From assembly GCA_902773365.1 (NCBI GenBank), contig CACYEG010000068.1, forward strand, positions 1-20,815: a stretch of DNA of 20,815 bases, in the 5' to 3' direction. The stretch comes from an uncultured Erysipelotrichaceae bacterium (GTDB lineage: Bacteria; Bacillota_I; Bacilli_A; RF39; UBA660). Shown here one piece after another: positions 7,903 through 16,600 of the stretch (the stretch's first letter is position 1; every line of letters begins with the position of its first letter). The position numbers and the translations under genes are program-made. The notes under the pieces were generated by a model, which was given only the letters and a program-made list of their open reading frames with translations, was not told the DNA's origin and did not search any database.

Positions 7903-8494
7903 CCTTTTGTATAAAATTAACTGTTACAGTAAATGCTGCAACGCCATCAACAGTTTGGATAGTGTCTTCGGCATTATCCATATTTTCTTCTGTAGAATTG
8001 TCATTCCACTCGAAATAGAATCTATATCTATTTTCCCCTTGCTCTCCTAAATCATAGTCTGTGCTGATAAATGCTTCCTCTGGATCGCTAATATTAATAA
8101 GTGGTCCAGAATTTTTTGTATATCCAGTGATATTTAAATCTGTAACAGTATTACTAAGAGCTCGGGTAACAGTTATATTCTCTGTATATGAAACATCAAC
8201 ATCTGTTGAATCAATCGTTATATCAAAGTAAGCAGTGCTAGTTGGAGCTATTACACCATTTGCGATGTAATTGTTTTCTTCAACAACAGGAACGATAACC
8301 TGTGAGAAATCTCTGTTCGCAAGAACATCTTGATCATTTATACTAAATACCCACTTTGCAATCGTAAAATTGCCGCTTGCATCAGCAGTTGATACATACT
8401 TTGCATATGTTTCTTGCATCAAATTAATAAGGAGCAATAGCGCAATAAATGCTAATAGAATACGAAATTGTTTTTTTTCTAAAAACTTACACAT
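7895..8494 (-). CDS. TasA/camelysin-like exported protein (convergent)
   Basis: This 199-residue protein is the only real gene on the minus strand. It has a positively charged start (KFLEKKQFR), a hydrophobic segment (about 12-25) and a SipW-type cleavage region, METYAKYVSTADASG. The IAKWVFSINDQDV motif follows and is shared with the 152-709 protein. The remainder is Thr/Asp/Asn-rich and beta-like, ending IQKAN without a membrane anchor. On the minus strand an AAGGAAAGGAG Shine-Dalgarno site lies at 8500-8510, six bases before the ATG. It is transcribed divergently from the 8705 gene across a 210-base control region and overlaps the 3' end of the 7276 gene. Its separate promoter suggests it is made under different conditions from the + strand operon. 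It is likely a secreted fibre-type subunit processed by one of the SipW-type peptidases. Confidence 0.72.
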   Translation of the reverse strand: MCKFLEKKQFRILLAFIALLLLINLMQETYAKYVSTADASGNFTIAKWVFSINDQDVLANRDFSQVIVPVVEENNYIANGVIAPTSTAYFDITIDSTDVDVSYTENITVTRALSNTVTDLNITGYTKNSGPLINISDPEEAFISTDYDLGEQGENRYRFYFEWNDNSTEENMDNAEDTIQTVDGVAAFTVTVNFIQKAN

Positions 8495-8499
8495 AGTTA

Positions 8500-8510
8500 C
8501 TCCTTTCCTT
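8500..8510 (-). promoter_or_regulatory. Ribosome binding site of the minus-strand TasA-like gene
   Basis: Read on the minus strand this is AAGGAAAGGAG, ending 5 bases before the ATG at 8494-8492. It fixes the start of the minus-strand gene. Confidence 0.75.
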
Positions 8511-8537
8511 AATTATATTTTACAAGATTAAAAAAAG

Positions 8538-8557
8538 TTTTGTTGAATTTTGTTAAA
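8538..8557. repeat. Tandem 10-bp repeat in the divergent control region
   Basis: Two adjacent units, TTTTGTTGAA and TTTTGTTAAA, match at 9 of 10 positions. The 10-bp period corresponds to one turn of the helix, so a protein could bind both copies on one face. The repeat lies about 45 bases upstream of the minus-strand start codon and about 75 bases upstream of the + strand -35 box. A regulatory role is inferred; in AT-rich DNA, chance is possible. Confidence 0.45.
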
Positions 8558-8566
8558 AAAAAAGAC

Positions 8567-8590
8567 ATTTTACATCAAATTTTACATAAA
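8567..8590. repeat. Tandem 12-bp repeat in the divergent control region
   Basis: Two adjacent 12-base units, ATTTTACATCAA and ATTTTACATAAA, match at 11 of 12 positions. They lie about 40 bases upstream of the -35 box at 8632, where an activator would be expected, and upstream of the divergent minus-strand gene. A regulator binding site is the simplest reading. Confidence 0.5.
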
Positions 8591-8631
8591 TATTGATTCT
8601 CATTTTTAATTTTAAAATCGACAAATTATTA

Positions 8632-8660
8632 TTGACTTTTTATGAAAAATATTTTACGAT
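8632..8660 (+). promoter_or_regulatory. Sigma-A type promoter of the 8705-10545 unit
   Basis: The -35 box TTGACT (8632-8637) is separated by exactly 17 bases from the -10 box TACGAT (8655-8660), about 45 bases before the start codon at 8705. Both boxes are close to the vegetative consensus. This is the clearest promoter in the window. Confidence 0.65.
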
Positions 8661-8669
8661 ATTGTCGTA
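8655..8669. promoter_or_regulatory. Possible operator palindrome on the -10 box
   Basis: TACGA-TATTG-TCGTA is an inverted repeat with five-base arms plus one more matched pair inside (A8661 with T8663). The left arm coincides with the -10 box, so a repressor bound here would block RNA polymerase. The regulator is not identified. A perfect palindrome ATACATGTAT (8679-8688) follows in the leader. Confidence 0.4.
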
Positions 8670-8704
8670 TGGTAGATGATACATGTATGTAATGTGGTGA
8701 TGTT

Positions 8705-9418
8705 ATGGCTAAGGAGGTCGTTGTTACCGCCAGTAAGGTAAAAAAAAGAAAGAAGATAGTCAAAGTTGTACGAAGAGCCTTATTGTTGTTGCTCTTGTTC
8801 TTGATTATCTTGTATATTATTCTCGAAATAATATATAACGAAGGAAAATTTACTGTTACCTTGGATTCCAATAAAACTTTGGAAAGTGGAATGGCGATAT
8901 TCGATAGCTTAAATAATTCTCACGGTAAAAGGAAACTTGAGGCAACGCCGATTAAATTTATGGACAACATATCATACAAATGGCTCCCTAAGAATATCGA
9001 CGAAGAAGGCGAAGGCTCACACAATGGGGAAAATTATATCGCATATACATTTTTCATTGAAAATCAAGGCAATGAAGTGCTTAACTATCACTACGAAGTA
9101 ATTGTAGATGACATAATTAAAAATGTCGACAAAGCTATAAGAATTCGAATATATAGAAATGGTGAAGCAACAACATATGCTAAGAAAAATCACATGAATG
9201 GTGAACCAGAAAAAGACACGGTACCTTTTGAAGATATTGAAGATAATAAAGGAACCATCATCATCGAAAAAGTATCGAACTTTAAACCAGACGATTTAGA
9301 TAGATTTACTATTGTTGTCTGGATAGAGGGCGATGACCCGGATTGCACGGATGCACTATTGGGTGGAGAAATAAAAATGCATATGACAATCACTGAAGAA
9401 CATATAGAACAAAAATAG
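8705..9418 (+). CDS. Membrane-anchored TasA-related protein with WIEGxDxDC motif
   Basis: This 237-residue protein begins with a lysine-rich cytosolic stretch (VKKRKKIVKVVRR), followed by a long hydrophobic segment (about 25-43) with no obvious Ala cleavage site. It is probably a type II membrane protein with its C-terminal domain outside. The outer domain is acidic and beta-like (YTFFIENQGNEVLNYHYEVIV). Near the end is VVWIEGDDPDC, closely matched by MWIEGQDIDC in the next gene, so their last domains are related. It could anchor or cap the fibre built from its neighbour. GGTGA lies ahead of ATG 8705. A perfect AAGGAGG also occurs inside codons 3-5, but no in-frame start codon follows it at a useful distance. 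It is first in a two-gene unit with its own promoter and a terminator at 10559-10584. Confidence 0.65.
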   Translation: MAKEVVVTASKVKKRKKIVKVVRRALLLLLLFLIILYIILEIIYNEGKFTVTLDSNKTLESGMAIFDSLNNSHGKRKLEATPIKFMDNISYKWLPKNIDEEGEGSHNGENYIAYTFFIENQGNEVLNYHYEVIVDDIIKNVDKAIRIRIYRNGEATTYAKKNHMNGEPEKDTVPFEDIEDNKGTIIIEKVSNFKPDDLDRFTIVVWIEGDDPDCTDALLGGEIKMHMTITEEHIEQK

Positions 9419-9438
9419 AAATAGGAGTTGGTAATTAT

Positions 9439-10545
9439 ATGGCAAAAGCAAAGAAAAATGAAAAGAAAAACAAAAAGTTTAGATCACTTATACTATTGTT
9501 ATTTTTAACAATTGTAATGTTTGGTGCATCAACTTATGCATGGTTCACTGCAAATAGAGTTGTCAACATTGAAAGCATTGACGTTCATGTTGAAACTAGC
9601 GATGGTTTACAGATATCTACTAATGGTAGTACTTGGAAGTCAGTCATTACTCAAGCAGATATAAAGACAGGTGCTTATAGTGGTGCAAATAACTTCATTC
9701 CTGAAACACTTGATGCAGTTTCAACATCTGGAGCAACAACAGAAAACAGTACAGCTAAATCTAGAGTATTAAATATGTATAGCAGTGTAATAGGAACTAA
9801 TGCTACAAGTGGTGCTTATACACTTTCTACAAATGCTGTCGATGAATCGACTGATAAAACTAAATTTGTTGCGTTCGATTTATTCTTTAAAGTTAGTGCA
9901 AAGAAAAAAGTGTATATCAACACATCTGATAGCGGTTCTAATGTAGTTATGGCTGCTGGTTCTACAGATAGAGGCCTTAAAAATGCTGCACGTGTTGCTT
10001 TCATCCCAATTGGAGAAGCTGCATCTACTGCAACTGTTCAAGACATAACGCAAGCATATTATACTAATTTCCCATCTGTAAAGATTTGGGAACCAAATAA
10101 TGATTTACACTCAACTGCAGTAGTAAATAGTGTAGGTACTGAATATGGATTTACTGGGGGAAACGCACTTACAGCAAGTGGCGGAAGTCCTGTAACTTAT
10201 TATGGTATTAAAGCTGCTATACCTACTAATAAAGCACAAGATTTAATTGGCGCTGTTAATGGTACTGTAACACAATATGATAGTACTACATTCTCAGAGG
10301 TGGTATCAGCTGGTACTGTTACAAATTCTAGTGGAATATATTCTACTTCTGGAATATTGCTTTCTACACCTGGTACTTTAGCAGCCAATACAGATTATAA
10401 TATATTTACACTAAATGCTGGTATTACTAAAATGCGTATTTATATGTGGATTGAAGGTCAAGATATCGATTGTGAAAACAACGCATCTGGTACCGATATA
10501 ACATTCAATCTTGAATTAAGTATTAGAGAGGCTAATGAAGCTTAA
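9439..10545 (+). CDS. TasA-like major exported protein
   Basis: This 368-residue protein has a lysine-rich N-terminus, a hydrophobic segment (about 16-31) and a SipW-type cleavage region, GASTYAWFTANRVVN. The AWFT motif, then IDVHVETSDGLQIS, is typical of TasA-like proteins in gut Firmicutes. The mature chain is rich in Ala, Ser, Thr, Gly and Asn, with few charges compared with its neighbours, as in abundant surface or fibre subunits. Near the C-terminus is MWIEGQDIDC, shared with the 8705 gene, followed by DITFNLELSIREANEA. Its sequence uses GCT, GGT and ACT codons heavily and is less AT-rich than the operon upstream, consistent with strong expression. AGGAG at 9424-9428 precedes the start, and a strong terminator follows 13 bases after the stop. 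It is the best candidate for the main structural subunit. Confidence 0.72.
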   Translation: MAKAKKNEKKNKKFRSLILLLFLTIVMFGASTYAWFTANRVVNIESIDVHVETSDGLQISTNGSTWKSVITQADIKTGAYSGANNFIPETLDAVSTSGATTENSTAKSRVLNMYSSVIGTNATSGAYTLSTNAVDESTDKTKFVAFDLFFKVSAKKKVYINTSDSGSNVVMAAGSTDRGLKNAARVAFIPIGEAASTATVQDITQAYYTNFPSVKIWEPNNDLHSTAVVNSVGTEYGFTGGNALTASGGSPVTYYGIKAAIPTNKAQDLIGAVNGTVTQYDSTTFSEVVSAGTVTNSSGIYSTSGILLSTPGTLAANTDYNIFTLNAGITKMRIYMWIEGQDIDCENNASGTDITFNLELSIREANEA

Positions 10546-10558
10546 TAAAATTATTAAT

Positions 10559-10584
10559 GAAGAGGAAAACCTCTTCTTTTTTTT
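10559..10584 (+). terminator. Rho-independent terminator after the major TasA-like gene
   Basis: A perfect 7-bp stem, GAAGAGG and CCTCTTC, with an AAAA loop (10566-10569), is followed directly by eight T. It separates the 8705-10545 unit from the giant-protein unit. Confidence 0.92.
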
Positions 10585-10613
10585 GCTAAATAGTTTATTT
10601 TTTACTAGTATTA

Positions 10614-10622
10614 TGGTAGAAT
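10614..10622 (+). promoter_or_regulatory. Possible extended -10 promoter of the giant surface protein gene
   Basis: TGG followed by TAGAAT (10617-10622) makes an extended -10 box, with only a weak -35 (TTTATT, 10594-10599) at 17 bases. It lies in the 101-base gap between the terminator and the GTG start at 10647, the only place a promoter could be after that terminator. Confidence 0.45.
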
Positions 10623-10646
10623 TAACAATAGGAAAGTAGGCTTATC

Positions 10647-13600
10647 GTGAAGTTTAGAGCATTCATAAAAAAACATAGCTTATTAGTAGTTACTATAGCA
10701 TTTTTTGCTATTATGCTTTTAGCGTGGAAACTTATATCTACTTTCAGCGTAAATTCTGAAGATAGTGCGTGGGATGGTGCTATAGCTCAATCTTTTAAAA
10801 GTGGTACAGGAACAATAGAAAATCCATTTATTATTTCTAATGCAGGTGAATATGCTTATTTTAAGAGTTTGATGGAAAGCGACGATGCAAGCGTATATCA
10901 TGATAAAAATTATAAAATCACAAAATCTTTTAATTATGGCGGTTACGATATAGCAATTGATAATAAAGTGGCGTTTTCTGGTACTATCGACGGATTAGGT
11001 AATACTATCGATAACGTCAAAATTACTGATTCTTTATTCTCTTCAATTGAAAATGCAACTGTTAAAAACTTGAGTATGGTTAATGCAGAATTTTCAATTA
11101 CCAAAACTACAGGTTTGGTATCTTCATCTTCTAAAGATTCTAATATTTCGTTATTAATTATTAATGGTTCTATTGTTTCTTCTAGTAAAGATGATATAAT
11201 CTCTATACTTTTTGAAAGTGATTCAAATTCTATAATAAGTAATTCGATATTCAATATAAAATCTAGCAATACTGACAACATAAATTACATAAATAATGCT
11301 GATAGTACAACTAGTAACAGTGTTCTTATCAATGGTGAACTAAAAATATTGGAAGAAGATGGAGTAAAGCTTGTAGATTTTAGTAACATATCTGAACTTG
11401 ATTCAAGTATCTATAATAAACTGGCTAGTGAAAACTATGAAATAGTTTTTAATGATGAAAATTTCTTTATTAAAAATAAAACGATTACTAAAAATGCTTC
11501 TATTAGGAAAGATGTAAAGAGTACTTCAATAAGTGAACATGTAACTGGAGTGGATAATAACGTAGTTTATATCAACGATTTAGTTGCAGATTACAATTAC
11601 TATACTGCAATGGATTATACATATTTTACATCTACTGGCACAATTCCAGATTTTACCAGATTAAATAAATATACTGATGATACATTAGTTAAAGTGTTTA
11701 TAAAATATAGTGGTACAGATATAGGAGGAAATTATACAGGTTATGTCAGTAATACTGAAGCATATTCTGATATAATTTATTATAAGTATTATCCCGTAGT
11801 TGATGGAAACGTAACTATTGAATTAATTGACAATCCATACGCTAAAAGACCTGCAAATAAGGTATTTATGGGTTGGATTACCGATTATGAAAATGCCGAA
11901 ATATCTATCGATATGTCAGATTATACAAGGTACTTAAAGATTCCTGTTTCAGATGTTAGTCAAACAATAAATATTACAATGTATGCTCTATGGAATACTG
12001 GTGTAACATATGAAATGACTAATTCTACTACTTTATCTAATGTAGCAAGTAATTTTACAACTGGTATGCAAACTGTTGAAACTACTGCAACTAGAAAAAT
12101 TTACGAAGGTATAACAGATTTTAGCGCCTATTATTTAAAGTATTCAATAGATAGGTATGATGATTTTCCTGCGGGTTCTTATTCGGAATATTTGGAACCG
12201 CACGATGGAGGTTATTTTGATTATTGTACTTCGTATAGTGGGTGTGACTATTATGTACGTGCCAATAGTACTTACGATGAAACTGCAACCTATTATATTT
12301 TAAATTCAAATACTGGAGCATCTTTACTTCCTTATACCGAAGAAATAATAAACTTAATGCCTAATGGAGTTGCGGGATATTTTACAAAAACCACTATAAG
12401 AAACGGTTATAGTATAGATGGAATGTATTCAAATAATGGAGATTTACATACTGGCAATTGTACGCAAAGATCTGGATGTACCGTTTATCAACTTAAGCAG
12501 TACTATACGAACGGTGCAATTAGTTCAGTGGATCCTAATGAAACTTACTATTACTTGACAACTAGAGATACAAACGTTTTAGTATTGAGAACTAGTGTAA
12601 GCAGGGAATCAAGTAGATATATAAGAAATACAGTTCCAATGACAATAACATCTCTAAATAATGGAAACAATTATATGGATGATGCAAGAATTGGCATTAA
12701 CAATGCATATATTTATGCAAATGCTGACTTGAGAATTGAATATACAACAATATATAGTACATCATATTTCACGGGAAACGCATCCAATACATCGACAAAC
12801 CCAGATTCATCGCTTGCCAGTAATAATATATATGGTAACTATTACAATGTTAAAATTGGCCGAGGTATAACTGGAAGAACTGTTTCTAGTTATAATGGCA
12901 CAACAGAGTACTACAGTGCAAATGGGGCATATGCAGGCAATGTTAGTCAAACTGGTTCATCATCGACTCCAAAAAAGTACAAATTTATAGTAGAAAGTGG
13001 TCATTATGATAAATTAGGAGCAACAGGTGCAGCAGTTTCATCTGGTACAAATTTGTATGTAAACGGAAAAGCTATTTGGGGAAATGATATTGATAGAGCT
13101 AAAGCAACAAATAATACTTTAAGAGTCCGTTTTTGTGCTTCGGGAAATTGGGGAGGAGACCTTAGGACAAGAACGACAAACGACATTGCAATTACACAAA
13201 TAGTTAAAAATGGTATTTTTGGTTATGGTAAACTTGGTTACGACTTTGGATTATATTCGGGTGGTCGTGGAACATCAGGCTCGAGTCATTATGCCGCAAG
13301 AAGTGCTATTATTGAAGGTGGAGAAATATACAATTTAATTGGGGGCCCGTTTACTGCTAATAATAGATCAAATGTTAATGATACATACATTTATGTAAAA
13401 GGTGGCACAATTGATATGATTGTCGGAGGAGCTGGTCTTTCTACAACATATGGAAATCGCATTATCGCTGTAACTGGCGGAACAGTTAAATATGGCGTAT
13501 TTGGTGGATCAAACGGAAGTGCAAGTACTGGCGCATCAAATCAAACTGGTGAAGTTTTTGGTAGTTCTTTTGTTTATATAGGTGGATCAGCACATATCGG

Positions 13601-16600
13601 CGGTGGATCTGACTCAGGAATGTATGGAGTTGCGCCGGGTGGAGTTTTTGGCGCAGGAAATGGAAAAAGTGGTTATGACCAAGTTGGCTCAGTAAATAAT
13701 TCTAATATATTAATAAATGGTGGAACTATTGCAGGAGATGTATATGGTGGCGGTAATTATGGTGCAACGGGATATGCTTTATCAAGCGGAACAACAAATA
13801 CTAAAATAAAAGTATTAGATGGTACAATAAGTGGTAGTATTTACGGCGGTGGTAATAATAATGGAAGCGGCAAAAGTAACATTTCATCAACTATTAATAT
13901 TGACATTTCTAATGGAACTATCAGTAATTCTGTTTTTGGTGGTTCTAAAACAAAAGGTACCATTTATGGGTCTACAAATGTTTCAATAAACGGCGGAACT
14001 ATAAGTAATAGCGTTTATGGTGGTGGTGAAGGTGGATATCAAAGCACTAATGCCCCAGGTACATATATTAGAGATAATGTTACAGTGACGGTCAACAACG
14101 GAACCATAAGAGGTAATGTTTATGGCGGGTCAGCATATGGCTCAGTAAATACAATAAATGAAAATACAAATTATTCATCTTATAATACTAGTGTAACTGT
14201 GAATAATGGGACTATCGTTGGTTCAGTATATGGTGGTGGCAAAGGGTCATCAAGCTATACACCAAAAGTTGTAGGTAATATTACAGTTACAATAAATGGA
14301 GGCGATATCACTAGTGTATTTGGTGGTAACGACCAAGCAGGGACTCACACAAAGCAAAACGAAGTATACTTAAACGGTGGAACAATAGAAAGCGTTTATG
14401 GTGGCGGTAATAAATCAAGTGTTACGAATACGCACGTTTATCAGAATGGCTCAACTGTTACTAATATATACGGTGGCTCTAATACCTTGGGAGACGTAAC
14501 AACAACAACAGTTACTATTTCTGATGGTACTACACAAAATGTTTATGGTGGTAATAATGAAGGCGGCACTTGTGGAACGACAAACGTTACAATAGACGGA
14601 ATAGGTAGAATAAATGGAAATGTATATGGTGGTGGCAATCAAGTTGATACAACTACAACAAATGTAACACTTAATTCTTGTACTGGTTTAATTACAAACG
14701 TATATGGTGGTGGCAATCAGGCTAGTGCAACAACAACGAATGTTATTGAAAACGGAATAACAATTGATAACATATATGGTGGCTCTAATTCCAGCGGAAC
14801 AGTTCTTCAAAGTAATATAACGATAAATACTGGAACAATAGAAAGCGTATTTGGCGGAAATAACGCAGGTGGAAATACAGTAAATACTAATCTCCTAGTG
14901 AACGATGGTGAAATTAGTAACATATTTGGTGGTGGCAATCAGGCCAATAGTGATATATCAAATATAACAGTTAACGATGGTAATATAAGAAACATTTATG
15001 GTGGTGGCAATCAAGCCGGGGTTACGACCACAAATATAACAATAGAAGATGGTACAATTGATAATATATATGGAGGATCAAATAATTCAGGAGACGTAAC
15101 GACTTCAAATATTACATTTAATGATGGACATGCAACAAATATATATGGTGGTGGAAACCTTGCAAAAGTTACAGGCGATACACATGTGGATATAAATGGT
15201 GGTAATATTCAAACAAATGTCTACGGTGGTGGCAATCAAGGAATTGTTAAAGGTACATCATTTGTAACAATTACAGACGCTACTATACTTGGAAGTGCAT
15301 ATGCAGGAGGTAACGGAATTACTGCTACCCTTGAAGGTAATACTAATATATCAGTCGATGGAAATACTATTATTGGCTCTACTAATGGCAGCTCGCCAGT
15401 TAGTGGATGCGTATTTGGTGGTGGAAACCAGGCTTACACAGGACTTGAAGCAAATAATAATTCAATCAGTACCGTAAATGTTGCAGGAGGTACAATTTAT
15501 GGAAATATTTACGGTGGCGCAAATACCTCAGTAGTTTACGGGAATACCATTGTTAATGTGGGTGCTAATGCAATTCGAAATGATTCTACACTTTCTAGAG
15601 GTAACATTCATGTATATGGCCATATCTTTGGTGGTGGAGAAGCAAATGCAAGTGGTTCTGAGAATTATGACTGGTTCTTTATTAGTGTAACTCAGGGTAC
15701 GCATATAGACATCGATGCTGAAAATTACAATAGCTTTTTAATTGATGGATCATTCTATGGCGGAGGTAATGCATCTAGCGCTAGTGGTGATAGCTATTTA
15801 AATATTAGTAATTATGGCACACCAAATAATCCAAAAAGAAATATATCTATTCAGAGGGTAAATTATGTAACAATAGATAATTCTAGTATGCTATTAAAAG
15901 GTGCAATTGATAGAGCCAATGACTATGATAAGGAATTATTCGCAGTAAGTAGAGTAGATGATCTAACCATTAAAAATAATACAGAGCTTTATTTTGAAAC
16001 CGGGGCTAATCTTTTAAAGAAATTTAGAAGCTTAGATAGCGATAACTCCCCTGCATCTGTTACAATAGATGAAGATAATAATACATATACTAAAACTGTC
16101 AACAACAGAATATACATGTACGAAGGTAAAAATTTAAATGTCGCAAAAGATCAACAAGTAACTGATTACGGCGAAGTAGTTGGAATGACATTCTTGGGTA
16201 TTTATAATTATAATAATAACGGATTAGTAAATACAGGAATGTATAAATCAACACATGCTCCTGGTGATACCCTTACATGGAATGAATCTTTCTCTAGAGG
16301 TAGTTACGTTCTTGGTTTACATGAAGCTAACCATAACATTAAGGTGAATGGCTTTTATAGTTATTTTATGAACGAAGATACTATGATTAATGAAGTTAAA
16401 TATATTAAACCAACTCCAGAATCTTCTAGATTCTATATGTGGTTTATTGGTGAAAATGTTATCGAATATAACGTCAACCTAGTAGCATCAAAATACTCAA
16501 CTTTAGGGTCAGTTGAAACATCTTTTTTAGAGTTTGCTAAACCTAATACAACGTTTTCTATAACAAATTTTGACTATACTGACTTAACGACTGGTATTAA

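Noticed and set aside
8511..8555. Promoter of the minus-strand gene (ATTATA at 8512-8517 as -10, or TTGATG/TAACAA pair at 8578-8550)
   Set aside because: The first would start transcription inside the ribosome site and has no -35; the second has a poor -10. A promoter must exist but I cannot place it.
8594..8605. Fur/PerR-like box TGATTCTCATTT
   Set aside because: The arms are only three to five bases with a mismatch, too weak in AT-rich DNA to claim.
8629..8871. Minus-strand 80-residue ORF across the promoter and start of the 8705 gene
   Set aside because: It runs opposite to a clear promoter and real gene, has Ile/Thr-rich shadow composition and no good ribosome site.
13311..15791. CRISPR array or non-coding satellite
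   Set aside because: The repeats are in frame, of uneven length, and encode a regular GG-motif protein with no stop codons. There are no fixed spacers and no cas genes.
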